Part shown: positions 13,046-24,641 of the stretch, one piece after another
Position numbering within the stretch: position 1 is the first letter of the stretch
Layout: every line of letters begins with the position of its first letter
Origin: Porites lobata
Lineage: Eukaryota > Cnidaria > Anthozoa > Scleractinia > Poritidae
Reading direction: 5' to 3'
Assembly: GCA_942486035.1 (NCBI GenBank)
Contig: CALNXK010000105.1
Coordinates: 1,233,001-1,297,000 of the forward strand
Length of the DNA: 64,000 nt
The notes under the pieces: generated by a model
Told to the model about the DNA's origin: nothing
The model's database searches: none
Seen by the model: only the letters and a program-made list of their open reading frames with translations
Position numbers and translations under genes: made by a program

Positions 13046-13145
13046 CAGGCATAAACCCTGCGAGCAGAGACTCTTTGATATTACAAGACTTATCTAGAAA
13101 GATCAAAGGGCCTCTGCTCGCAAGGTAGCAGGCATAATCCTTGCG
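13046..13145. mobile_element. Short hairpin element (MITE-like)
   Basis: Arms of about 24 bp, 13056-13080 and 13101-13125 (cores CTGCGAGCAGAG and CTCTGCTCGCA), with a 20-bp loop. Short direct repeats CAGGCATAA(A/T)CC flank it. Confidence 0.4.
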
Positions 13146-14366
13146 ACTACTTCATTCACTCAGTTCCTAATTTTACTTCCAGTGCAAAGGTGAGGTCAGC
13201 AAGCTTTCGACATACATAGCGTTTATTTCAATCAATTGTTTTCTCCCCATCACATATAGAAGTTCGTGGGATTTCACTTAAAGTATCACACTGGTGATAA
13301 GCAATAGAAAATAGGGGAAACTGATTCATTTCTAAAAAAAAAAATAATTGTGGAAAGTACATTGGGCCTGACTGAGACGGTCAAACGAGAAAATTGTGGG
13401 AAAGTTATGAGTTATCAGTTTATATATAAGGTTTTCAGAGTTCAAATTGTGATGCTAAACCAGCTGCGTTCTGTTAGTTTACCAAATTTGGCTGAACTCT
13501 GATAAAAATAAGCCTTAAGTCACCGAAAATTTTTAAAAATTAGAGATAAAGAGAACTATTTCAGACGAACCGTAACAAAACAGTTGTTCCCCAACTACTT
13601 CCTACATCCTATTTATTTATTTATAACTTTATTATTATTATTTTGTTTTTGACAGTGTTAGCTTGAACGTATAACCTTAAATGGAATCTCACCAAAAAAC
13701 AGTCTAACACTTTAAAACAAAAGGCCGGTGTTTCATAACAGTTATTGGCAATAAGCTATAAGCTTTTGGGTGGGTTTTCAGTACACTTATCTAAGAAAGT
13801 ATATGGCGGGTGGCCCACAAAATGAAAGCGAAACTAACTTAGTAGCCTCACCGCTCGAGCCAATGTCTATCAAGTTACATTGCATACCATCACGTAGTAT
13901 GTTCATTGAACAGAAATTCATCTCGCATGACCACATTTTGTAACTAAAGTAAAATATCACTCTATTTTTAGAAACTTCCAGTCTCAAGCAATCTTGAGCA
14001 AAGCTTAATATTATTCCAGAGCCATGACTTAACGTTCACGTTCAAACCCAAAAGGAGTTTAGTAAAGTCCTTTACCCCGTTAACCCGGTTTCAACGTGGC
14101 CCCTTTTTGCTCTTTTTTTTTGTGTGTGTTGGTCTTTTTTAAAATGTTGGAACCATTCCAGTCTGAAGTCCCAGAAAATAAAAGCCTCCTTTCCCTCAGT
14201 TCCTTTAACAATTTCTCCGAAAAAATAGGCTCAAAGTAGTTTTCAATAATCCAATTTACGAGAAAAGACTGACAGGGAATTAAGAGATAATTAGAGTAAA
14301 ACTGAAGAAATGTTGATAAGGCGCAAACTACAAGGCCGGAAATTTATATAGAACACACATAGATAT

Positions 14367-14454
14367 AGCCTGCGTTGCAACCGGCCCACGCACTCGTCTA
14401 AACCATTAATATGGTCCTCTATACAGAAGGTTTAGAGAGTTTTGCAACGCAGGC
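14367..14454. mobile_element. 88-bp internally deleted derivative of the long-TIR element
   Basis: Begins GCCTGCGTTGCA..CCGGCCCACGCACTCG and ends GTTTTGCAACGCAGGC. The left half matches the right terminus of the 1-kb element at 51734-52748. The right half matches the reverse complement of that element's left terminus (ATACAGAAGGTTTAGAG). Almost all interior sequence is missing. Confidence 0.65.
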
Positions 14455-15453
14455 AAATATAGATAGAGTCTTAGTCCCAAACTGACTACCGTTTATGAAA
14501 CTGGAGTAGGTTGCTTGACTGTAGAAGTATAGGTCAAAATATCATAGTTCTCATCTTATACTACAATCATCTTGTTCTACATGAAAGGCCATTGCCTTTA
14601 AGGAGGCGGTTGATCGTTGATTAGGCTACTGGTGCTGAGGCTCGGCTGTAAATTTCTTTTTGTAGAGCCTCGGATTGTGTTCTTCTCTATTGAATTGCAA
14701 GGTACCAGCAAAACAACAACAATTTTAGTGCACCCAAAACAAGATATCAAAGTAATTACAAGTTATCAGTAATATTAATTAAAGAATAATTCTGTGCAAT
14801 GTTCAAAATTATCCTTGCTTTAAGTAAGATTTAGCAAAATTAAGCGACCCATTTGTAATGGCGATCGCATTAAGTCATCAAAACTTTAACTGTAACCGCA
14901 ACTTCTCTCGGTATTCGCAGCACTTTGAGAGGCATTGATTTAGAATTGCAGATAGCAAATTGTCGGTATCGGTATAAAAATAAAATCGATCTATTTTAAC
15001 CTTTATTTTGTTACTGGGTCACTTTCGAGTTCCGTTCAATGCGAAAATAGAATGGGTGATAAACATATTGCCTTTAAGACAGAAAAGACTCGAGGCATCA
15101 ACCTGGCGCTCACTTAGGTGGTAAATATAAAGTCTATTATAAGCTTGCTTCTTCGTTGCTTTATAGAAGGTGATATAAATAGACGATTACCTCGGATGAC
15201 AAGCTCTCGTGGCATCCAGCTGGTTAAGAAGTTTGTTATTGAATGCTTTCAAAGGGTGCAGCTTGTTACAAAGGAATCAAAACCGAAAGTCACGAGTATG
15301 TGGTATTATTAAAACGACTAAGGAAGTTCTAAAAAAGAGGGCCTCCCCTTTCCATTTTCAGGGTCGGCCATCCATTTTTTTTGCTTAGGGGTTAAATTCA
15401 AAAAACGGTTTACGCCATTGCGATGACAAATCGATCATCAAGCTGCTAATTAA

Positions 15454-15681
15454 GGGACGGACCATTAGAAAACGTATTGAGGGGGTTGCGGGCGAAGTAC
15501 AAAAAGAATATTCGCGTAAGGGAAAATTAAATGAAAAAAAATTCATGCACGCCAATTACTCCTAAAAAATATTCATGCTATAGACTAAAAAAATTCATAC
15601 AAGGAATTGGATAATGAAAAAAAAATTCCTGCGGCTCGAAAATTTCCCTTCCCCCCCATAACTTTTCTAATGGTCCGTCCC
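15454..15681. mobile_element. PIF/Harbinger-like MITE
   Basis: 228 bp with perfect terminal inverted repeats of about 19 bp (GGGACGGACCATTAGAAAA). TAA trinucleotides flank both sides, matching the 3-bp target duplication typical of PIF/Harbinger elements. No coding capacity; the interior is A-rich. Confidence 0.65.
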
Positions 15682-15689
15682 TAATTATA

Positions 15690-16590
15690 TCAGCAATATT
15701 GAGTATAGCAACATGACACATTTTCTGTTCTATAAAAAGCATAATTTTGATTGTCTTTTCTTCACTAAAGAGCCAAAGTGTCCATCAGAGAGAGAACAAG
15801 GAGCACGAAATTATCCCAGAAATAACCAAAAACAAGATATAATAATTGAAAACTGAGGAGAACGAATGAGAGACATTGAAGAACAAGCCCTCTATTGTTC
15901 AAACGTTATGTATTCATTCATGTTGTTATTAAATTAGTTCTGGAAACGGAAAATAAAAGCTGGCTGACCACATCAAACAAACGCGCAACAGTTTCATTTG
16001 TTTAAACGCCTGCCAAGTGTGACTCAACGTAATTGTTTCGCTTTCTAACGAAAAAGAAACTAAAATTAAACAAAACATTTCCGTTCGGCCCAACTCTCAA
16101 GAGTTCAAAAGATCTACGTAATGCTAGAGTCATGCAGGCTTACCGTGTTAATACAGGATAGTTCCGCATTTTTCAAATCGACGTTACATTACCGTTTTAA
16201 GTAAAGAAGTAATGGCTGCAATGCTTTAAACAGTTTAAGAGTGCTGCGTAAAGATGTAGCTAACACTGAGGCTTATTATAGCTAGACATTGGTAAAACCT
16301 TTCAATTCATGATATTGTACGAAACAGGATAACCCGATCATACTTGCGTGGTGATTTCTTATGCTAGGCTCACTTGATAACGTTTGTGAACTTAATAGTT
16401 CTAGTGAAAATCCTATATTCTCTAAATGACGTATTGAATGAAAGCCACCAAGTTCAGCCTTTATTACGTCATGATTTTCAGTCATTTGCAACCATGGATT
16501 CTAAGTACACTATACTATTCTCTTTTTTTCAAGTTTGTAGTACTGGGATGTTTTTCACATGAACCTTGTTTAAATGACCTTAGCTTACAG
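15690..16590. other. Intergenic DNA, nothing recognised
   Basis: No exon, repeat boundary or RNA gene could be supported. Confidence 0.3.
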
Positions 16591-16690
16591 GAGACATCTC
16601 TAGCTCTGTGGTAGAGCATCTAGAATGCTTAACAGGTCTTAGGATCGATTCTTGTTGGATGGGAGAACTCGTAAATTTATTTATTTATCT
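16590..16690 (+). repeat. tRNA-derived SINE or tRNA relic
   Basis: A near-perfect pol III box A (TAGCTCTGTGGTAGAGC, 16601-16617) is followed about 25 bp later by a degenerate box B (GGATCGATTCT, 16642-16652), then a (TTTA)n tail. There is no acceptor-stem pairing or proper anticodon arm, so it is a tRNA-derived repeat and not a functional tRNA. Confidence 0.55.
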
Positions 16691-16699
16691 TTTTTTCAA

Positions 16700-18135
16700 G
16701 TCGCTTGTGTCACAGACATAAAACTAAAACATCATTTTCCATATATGCCTGCTTATCTTCGATGATTACATGCGCAAGAGCTATCTATCAACAAGGTCAA
16801 ACAATACCGCTAGTAAATCGCTAGCGCCGATTCAAGAAGCTATATATTTAACTGGAAGTGGCTACTTGTACAAATTTCAATTCTTATAGTGGGAAAATTT
16901 GTTAAGCAATCACATGGTGTTCCATTCAATATTAATAATTTTGTTTGTCCCACTGAACAAGCGGTAACTAAGAAACAAACATCAAAAATGGGCAATGCGT
17001 TTTTTTGTTTTTTGTTTTTTTAAAAAATCAGAATCCATTGATTTAAGAATTTATTAACCGAGATATTTTGCCGAAAAGGATGGAGGTTTTTCCTCCCCAG
17101 AAACTATTGATGGTTTGGAATAGCTGGGCAGTTGACTCTATATTGGCACGAAAACTTAATCAACTCAGTAGCTGACTTCGCATTTTTTTTTCCTCAAAGG
17201 TTCAATTTTCACTTATTTTGTTTCAACAGAAACTAGAGCACAAAAGGCGGTAAAAAGAAAAGTTGCAGAATTTGCCCCCTAAAATTTGCAATAAGTTTAG
17301 GATATGTACATACTGGAAACTTCAGTGGCTTTACCCGTGATATAGTAGACCCCAATACCATCCTGTCGTTTGCTGACTTGCAAATATTCACGGCCGACAA
17401 ATTTATTTGAGATAAATGTGAATCTATAAACCTGAACAATACAACCACCTCTATCAGAGATTTGCTTATTTTGCAGTTAAGCATTTTGCCGTAAGGATTC
17501 TAGGATGTGAAAGCAACCGGCCACGGTACATGTTTTGCTGATACATGATTGTCTGTACTTTGACAACTAGCATGCAACATAATATCTATACAGCTATCAT
17601 CAGAATTGAAATTTGAGGGGTAATTTAATTTCTGATGGCTGCTTGTGTATAATTGTCAGAGGACGACAGTTAGGGCTGTCACTGAGATTTAAAGTTGCCG
17701 GGATGTAATAAGTAGGCTGGAAATTGAACATCTTTTCCTTTTGTTCCCTACGAAGGTAGCCAGCGGTCATGCTCATAATAACATGCGAAAATCCCCAGCC
17801 CTGGCCCTTAAAGACAATCTCAGGTAGAGCCTTTAATAGCGGGGGTATACTAACCGGAATTATTTTTCCCTAGTAGTACGCACTTTCATCAGTTACCTTT
17901 AGGTCACATGACATCTAAAAGCAAAACTGTTTCCCACCAAAAGTCTCTGGGGTAATCTTGCAAAATCTATGACATCAGCGGGTAGCATGCACTGTTTCTT
18001 GCTGCCAATGTTTGATTGCTTGATGGTACATAAAATTTACTTTCATGAATTTGTACATGCAGAAGCCTTATCTTCATGGGCCATCAGGGCTCGAAATTAA
18101 TTTTTTGGATAGCTAACTAACCCTTCGGGTTAGAG
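16700..18135. other. Intergenic DNA, nothing recognised
   Basis: Unique-looking AT-rich sequence; no supported gene. Confidence 0.3.
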
Positions 18136-18138
18136 GGC

Positions 18139-18188
18139 ATTATACTACTACATGGGAAATTTCTGCAATCTGATTGGCTTAGAGCAGT

Positions 18189-18221
<33 letters not shown>

Positions 18222-18322
18222 GAAAATTACAAACCTTTTGCGGGTAGTAGTATAAACAAATAATAGCATGATTTGTACGTGAATTTGGCATAAATACCAC
18301 TCGTGATATTTCAAAGTTGTCT

Positions 18323-18355
<33 letters not shown>

Positions 18356-18427
18356 CGTATAACAATTTCGAAATATCACTCGTGGTATTTATGCCAAATA
18401 TCACTACAAATCATGCTATTACCTATA
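18139..18427. mobile_element. Foldback MITE, copy 1
   Basis: About 289 bp. The same sequence occurs reverse-complemented at 27306-27594. The right half is itself an inverted repeat built around GGCATAAATACCAC and GTGGTATTTATG. Ends are TATACTACTAC and ATTACCTATA. No coding capacity. Confidence 0.7.
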
Positions 18428-18544
18428 CTAATAAAGTTTATTTTCCAAGAATCTGTTCTTGAAATAACAATATTTAACTATTGAAAGTAGTACTAACAAA
18501 TGGGGCAAACTAATGTATCCGAATACCATGGATTGGTTCAAATT

Positions 18545-18720
18545 ACAGTGGAACCTTGATATAACAAACCTCTGTATAACGAAGTCCGCGGTATAACAAC
18601 GATTTTCTTGACCCCAGTGATAATAAAATGCATGCAAAAGAACCTCGATGTAAAGAAACCTCGGTATCGCGAACAAATTTTGCCAGTCCCTTGACCCTTT
18701 GATATATGGAGGTTCCACTA
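18545..18720. mobile_element. Pogo/Tigger-like MITE
   Basis: TIRs begin ACAGTGGAACC and end GGTTCCACT, flanked by TA on both sides as expected of Tc1/mariner-pogo insertions. The interior has repeated TATAAC and CTCGATGTA-type motifs seen in such elements. Confidence 0.65.
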
Positions 18721-19319
18721 TAATGCTCATTTATATTTTCTTATTAATTACGTTACACGAGGGCGGGAATTTCATCACAAACAACGCGAAACGTTTGTTT
18801 AGACTGTTCGAACTGCGGCCAGTTGAATGCCTTTTGCGACTCTTGGAAAGTTGTTTCTTTTTTCATACGCCCTCCGCGCGGGAACCTTCTGTATGGTTTG
18901 AAACTGTACTTCTTCTTTGTCATTATTATTAATCTTCCATTTCCTCTTCACAAATTTTGGGCGACAACCTTTTTCTGAAAAAAAAAACTATCTAAGCATC
19001 TCCCTACCTAATCTGTATAATAAAGATGTCGCACAATGCGAAAGAGCCACTTGCAAAAGATATATTGCCTGGTTACCTTGAGTTCTGTGAAATGCGCGTT
19101 TTTTGTGTTGTTTGATTATGCGGTAAGCATATCTTTCAGAACAATAAATTGATCGAGATAGAACACAATGTTATGCGAAAAAGAAAGATGTGTAAGATTT
19201 TCAATACAGAAATTTTCACTAACCGAGTAGGGATCAGGTAAGGCTCATTTTTAGCGACCAAAATTATGTTTGAAAGTACTAACCTTTGGTTAACGGGTTA
19301 CCGTTGATTTCGAGCCCTG

Positions 19320-20865
19320 GCTGAAAAGAGTAGTGAAACAATTCAGTGATGATATCTATATGGGATTTAGACTAGGGAAATGTGCCAAAGCCAGTTCCAA
19401 GGAAGGTAAACTGCATGGCCTTAACTGGAAACATAGTAACAGATGATGACACAGAAATACAAGAGTTGGACCAGGAAAGAGTATACACATACCTGGGTGT
19501 AGATCAAAATGATGGTTTCCAGCACAGCAAAATGAAACTGGAAGATAAGAAAAGAATATAGCAAGAGAGTACGATTGATCCTAAGAACTGAGCTCAATGG
19601 AAGAAACAAAATAGAAGCTATCAATAGTCTTGCAGTCCCAGTTGCGCATTTAATACATCATTGACTGTAAAATCTCAGAACTGAAGACGATTGACACAAA
19701 AACACGCAAACTGCTGAACATGCACAAGATGTTACATCCTAAAGCAGATGTGCAAAGGCTGTACATCCCGAAAAAAGATGGAGGGAGGGATCTGATTGAG
19801 GTAAAAAAAGCATTCAAAACAGCAACAATAGGGCTCGATGACTATCTGAAGCACAAAGAAGGGCAATTCAGGTACATGAACGTGAAAGATCTAAAGCCAA
19901 CATTTCAATAACCAAGAATGCTAATAAGTTCACAAGGGAAGTAACAATGCCAGAGTTTGAGAACCGAGAAGATAAATCACTCAGAAAATGATCAAGCCCT
20001 AACACACATGTTCAAGTTCAAGATGGAATCAATGAATGAATAAAAGTGGAAAAACAAAGCATTGCATGACCAGTATCCAAGGATCCTAGAGAAGCCTCAT
20101 AAAGACACAGTCATCACCAACATATGGTTATCAAGTAATCTGAAAGGAGAAACAGAGGGGCTACTGGCAGCAGATAAAGACCAGGCAATAAACACCAGAA
20201 ACTACCAGAAAGTAATATGTGGCCAGCAAGTGGAGAGCAAATGCAGAATATGTTCACAACATGAAGAGACAGTGGACCATATTGTATCTGGATGTAAGGT
20301 ATAAGCCAAAACAAAAGATCTCCAGGCACAATAAGGCTGCAGCCTATTTCTACTGGAGCATTTGTAAAGATCATGATATCGAGATTACAAACAAATGGTA
20401 CTGGCATCAGCCAGAGACTGTGTTGCACATTAAAGACAACAACATCACCATTATGTAGGACAGGCCAGTCAATACTGATAAAACTCATAGCAGCAAACAG
20501 ACCAGACATCATTGTTAAAGATTTGTTGAATTCCTCCTGCAAACTGTGGAATCAGATAGAAACATCACACTGAGGGAAATCAAAAAGAAAAACAAGTACA
20601 AAGACATAAAAACTAGAAATAGAAAGAATCGGGCAGATGAAAATCGAAGTGAACCCTGTAGTTGTTGATGCAGTTGGTACAGTAAAGAAGTGGATGGTAG
20701 AAACATCAAGAAAGTATCAGAAAGAGAGACTGTGACAGAGACCCAAAAGATCTGCATGCTGGGATCTGAACGAATCTTCAGGAGGGTGCTTAGTGTATGA
20801 AAGAATGATTGACTTGAGTGGCTGATACACAAAAAGAACACCAGCAAAGGCTGTGTCAGAAGAGG
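19320..20865 (+). pseudogene. Degenerate LINE with C-terminal restriction-like endonuclease
   Basis: 3' part of a non-LTR retrotransposon broken by several frameshifts and stops. Readable pieces in order are: a reverse transcriptase C-terminal segment near 19320-19560 (ERVYTYLGVDQNDG); a 63-codon open piece at 19720-19911 (ADVQRLYIPKKDGGR); a CCHC finger at 20239-20301 (CRICSQHEETVDHIVSGC); and an endonuclease-like core at 20480-20530 (ANRPDIIVKD, resembling the PD-(D/E)xK motif). A downstream tail (VVDAVGTVKKWM) is also recognisable. This domain order is typical of LINE clades with a restriction-like endonuclease. Not functional; the exact clade is not assigned. Confidence 0.75.
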
Positions 20866-21123
20866 TAATAATAATACTTTAATTGTCATCTCCCCTTATG
20901 GTGCTTTTTTCAGGGATAATGAAAAAATATAATGGAACATAAAATAGTTAAAACTCAACTGGTAAGAGGCAAACCAGTTGGCTGTTTTACAAGTGTGGCC
21001 AAGGATTTGAAGTCGGGACTACCAAGAACAGTAAACCCAACTATAGCAGCCAGGGAAGGACTTGAACCTAGGGCCTCTGCACTACAAGTCCCATGCTCTA
21101 ACTGCTCGGCCAAGCTGCCTCAC
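20866..21123 (-). repeat. tRNA-derived SINE
   Basis: Read on the minus strand, a tRNA-like head has box A TTGGCCGAGCAGTTAGAGC (21113-21095) and box B GGTTCAAGTCC (21068-21058) at normal spacing. An unrelated body follows, ending in an AATAATAATA-type tail at 20866-20877. It abuts the LINE remnant, so the SINE may have inserted into it or share its 3' end. Confidence 0.7.
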
Positions 21124-21214
21124 ATTTCTATAATATAGAAAACGCAATAGATGAGTGTGAATAGGCAGCTCAAAATGCAAGCTCAAAGGTGAGCAGGACA
21201 ATAATTTATAAATA

Positions 21215-21737
21215 TACAGTGAAACCTCTCCTTTGGGAGACCTCCATACAAGGGACACCTCCATTCAGGGGACACAAACTTTGGTCCCAAAAATTGTTCA
21301 CATAATCTTTGCATCTGTTACCTCTAATGAAGGGACACTTCTATTCAGAGGAAAGGGACACTTTTTCTGGGTCCCAAAACCCAAGTTTAACCTCCATTCA
21401 GGGGACACCTTAGCACTAAAATAGTGACTGACTACAAGAAGCGTTGATAACATATACATTGAGTGTACACTTATCACAACGACAAAAACAAAATCTCACT
21501 TAAATTGATGTACTGCACTTGTACGGATTTCAACACAGAATTTTGCAGAGGTAAGTTGAACATGCTTTTTATGCATTATCTAGCTGCTTGAAATATTGAC
21601 TGCAGCAGATTCTGGGGCAGAATAAAAGAAATAATTTTTATTTGTATGTTAATTATTGACAATCCATTGTGCAACCTCCATTCAGCGGACACTTTCCTTG
21701 GTCCTGAGGGTGTTCCCTGAATTGAGGTTGCACTGTA
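21215..21737. mobile_element. Pogo-like element
   Basis: 523 bp. Left end TACAGTGAAACCTCTCC and right end GAGGTTGCACTGTA. The subterminal motif CATTCAGGGGACAC is repeated at both ends and inside. No transposase. Confidence 0.65.
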
Positions 21738-21920
21738 CAGTGTAAGTACCATGCTAGGAAAAATACTCAGGTTACAAAGTACATTCAAGTTTGTAATGGT
21801 AAAGGAAATACAAGATTTTTATTAAATATTGTCAGAAATAACAAAGTTGAAATAAAATAGAGTGATCCTGTATTGTTCCTTTGTTAAATATTATCATTAT
21901 TATACAACTATTAAATGCTA

Positions 21921-22615
21921 TAGTCAAACCTCTCCACAATGGCCACCTTGGGGACAGAAGAAAGTGGCTGTTGTGGAGAGGTGGCCTTTATCACAGGAAA
22001 AAATAATCCATTCCCATTTTTGGATATTTTAGGGTATTTAAAGAATACCCATAAAAATCCCAAATTTGGCAAAGTGAGACAAGTCCCAACCAGGGAATTC
22101 CCAACCAAGTTCCCTGATTGGGACTTGTCTCACTCTTCCAAATTTGGGATTTTTGTGGGTATTCTTTAAATACCCTAAAATATCCAAAAATGGGAATCGG
22201 TTATTTTTTCCTGTGTATGGGGAGGTGAGGATGTTATATAACAATTTTTCAACATGTTTATTTTGCTAAGTTCATGCTTACTGTATCTCATAATGGTAAT
22301 CCAATCAAATATAATAATAATATTATTATATAGAGATAAAATACACAAAAAACCTTGAATAACGTTTTGAAAAGCCATCGGGTCAACTTTCATGACCATT
22401 CTAGAGTTTTTCATCAGTCAGTGAAAAAAAATGGCCATTGTCGAGAGAGTATCTTGGCAGTTGGGAACACATTTTAGTCGCCGTTGCCATTGTAGAGAGG
22501 TGTTTGTTCTCGAGAGGTTTAAACAAGAGTCAATGTATGGACCGTTAATTTTGTGGACCAAAACCTAGTGGCCATTGTGGAGAGGTGCATGGCCATTAGT
22601 GGAGGTTCCACTGTA
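21921..22615. mobile_element. Pogo-like element carrying a nested palindrome
   Basis: Left end TAGTCAAACCTCTCCACAA and right end GGAGGTTCCACTGTA. Subterminal TGGCCATTGTGGAGAGG repeats recur inside. A 223-bp palindrome sits at 21993-22215. No intact coding sequence. Confidence 0.65.
21993..22215. repeat. 223-bp near-perfect palindrome
   Basis: Two arms of about 105 bp run from CACAGGAAAAAATAA to TTATTTTTTCCTGTG. They include matched blocks ATTTTAGGGTATTTAAAG / CTTTAAATACCCTAAAAT and GTGAGACAAGTCCCAA / TTGGGACTTGTCTCAC (with small differences). Both strands therefore give nearly the same conceptual peptide, an artefact of symmetry. Confidence 0.85.
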
Positions 22616-22619
22616 CATT

Positions 22620-23600
22620 TTGGGATGCGTTAGTTTGAAGTCTTTGCTATGGAAAGCACTTACTGGGCACTTGCCAATGAACATGCACTCCCTGAAAACA
22701 TATCCTGAGGCTGGATAGAAATTTATAAACATAATGCAACTCACTTGAAACTCAATAGATTCCGTTCTTTGACATCAAGGCCAAGGTTAAGTCACTTGGG
22801 ATGAAAAAAGGCTGTTGGTGGCTGGGACAAAAGTTAAAAGAACAAGCGTTTAATAAGATTCTTGAAAAGAATTCATAATTTTCCAGGTTAGAAGGCACTT
22901 TGAACTTATTTTCAATTCCTCTTCTAAAATTCCAAGGCTGTCACTAAGAGCAGGGGGCCAGGGATTTTCCTGGGTTACTATGAGTGTGAGTCCCAGCTAC
23001 TCCTATAGGAAACAAAAGGAAAATAGAACCAAAAGAACTTCCTCGCTCCACAGTTCCCCTCCTACTTGCATATACCAGGCAACTTGAAATTTTAGCGACA
23101 ACCCTGAAAATTCACAGGTCTTGGGCTAACTTTAGGTTTGTTTAGTGGGTGCTTACACCATTCAAGCCTGTTGGTTATCCTGCTTACTTTTAAAGCTGCG
23201 ACATACAGGAATTTTCCTTTCAACACTATGGCTCAGTCAATTCCAAGCGCAATCTTTTCTGCAATAAATATAACTAGTGGCTAGGAGCGATTTGCGATAG
23301 GTACTCCACACGTTTTGATCAGATTATTACAAATTTCTTTTCCAAAAAAATGACAAATGCCTGAAATGCCTAGGGACAGGGTGGGGAGGGAGGGCACTTG
23401 GCACACTTTGAATTGACTGATCAAGCCATTAAAAAATCCCACGGATATTTTTGGTGTTCACAGTTTTGTTAGTTTCATCAAAAAATACCTAGCCTGTGTA
23501 TCTAGAGCCCCCCTTTCTGGTTGCATACGAACTGAGTAACACATTACTTAAGAGCAAACTTTCAACACAACCACAAGGAAAACCTTACTGATTCACTGTT
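22620..23600. other. Intergenic DNA, nothing recognised
   Basis: No supported gene or element boundary. Confidence 0.3.
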
Positions 23601-23612
23601 GTTTTCAGTAAG

Positions 23613-23763
23613 GGCCCCAGTTGTTCAAAAGGTGAATAACGCTATCCACGGGATAAATCTCTATCCACTGGATAGTACAATTGGTTTCTCTAATACTTTA
23701 ATATCCACTGGATAGAGATTTATACGGTGGATAGCACTATTCAGCTTTTGAACAACTGGGGCC
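23613..23763. mobile_element. GGATAGC-palindrome MITE, best copy
   Basis: 151-bp inverted repeat. Arms of about 65 bp run from GGCCCCAGTTGTTCAAAAG to CTTTTGAACAACTGGGGCC, with internal GATAAATCTCTATCCACTGG and its complement. Related copies lie at 12092-12222 and 29323-29465. Confidence 0.75.
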
Positions 23764-24640
23764 TGACCTCTAAAATCCATACCCGTTTTCAGACCTGGCC
23801 TTTAGGATCTACCATCAGAGTCGAACATATCCTGTTATTTTGACTAAAGTGATCTGAAACAGAAGATTCTTGTAGTGAAACAAATAGTCAAACCCACCCA
23901 TTGTTGTTTTTGATGTCAGAGCCGTCTCCGGATGTGGACCGTAGGTTAAAAATGGCCGTTCAAAATAGGCGCGACGGAGGGCGCGATGGGAAATCTCCCT
24001 TTCGGGCCAAACCGCTGTCCTAATATGGAGTCAAAAAGTCACGCAGCACCAGAGTCACCAGCTAAGACTATTTGGGCCCGCCTCAAAGAGCAATGGAAGG
24101 TCTTCCCAAAAGGGACTCTGTTTTTCGTGCCAATGCGTGTCGTCTTAAAAGAGTCTCTTAATGTTTTGATTGTGCCAATTATCGTGTTGCAGCAGTTTGC
24201 CGTTTCAGCGTTCCCTATAAACTGACTAGCTAGCCGAGCCTGCGAGCATTGAAGTTCTGCGGGCGGTATGCAGGGAGGTCGAAGAGGAATACTGGAACAC
24301 GGGTGATAGCGGAAACTTAAACTTTAGTTGGAAAAATGGATTAATACCCTTTTAGTAGGCAATAATGGAATGACGAAACAGTTTTCGAGAAGCCGAAATA
24401 ATGGAATAATGAACAAACCATTAGTCCATTAAATCAAACGTGTACAGCGCATGAGTCGATCTACGGAAACGACACATGAGAAAAAGTCAGGAAAATAAGT
24501 AGAAGAAAAAAATCAATCGCCATAAACATTATCTCAAATAATATGATAACATCCTTGTAGGAGTGCAAGGTTAAAAAAAAAGGTGTTGCGGGTCTATTAT
24601 AACAAACAATGAACCAGCAAATTTGAAAACCTAAATATAC
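23764..24640. other. Intergenic DNA with one uncalled 79-codon ORF
   Basis: An ORF at 23986-24225 has no recognised domain and no upstream or downstream exon; it may be repeat-derived. Nothing else is supported. Confidence 0.3.
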
Positions 24641-24641
24641 A

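Noticed and set aside
18112..18132. CTAACCC-TTCG-GGGTTAG-like small hairpin
   Set aside because: Looks like a bacterial terminator but lacks context in animal DNA; likely part of repeat flank.
20114..20542. 142-codon minus-strand ORF with hydrophobic stretches
   Set aside because: It is the antisense shadow of the LINE remnant, whose plus-strand fragments show a CCHC finger and endonuclease motif.
21911..22244. Facing ORFs with almost the same peptide on opposite strands
   Set aside because: A consequence of the 223-bp palindrome, not two genes.
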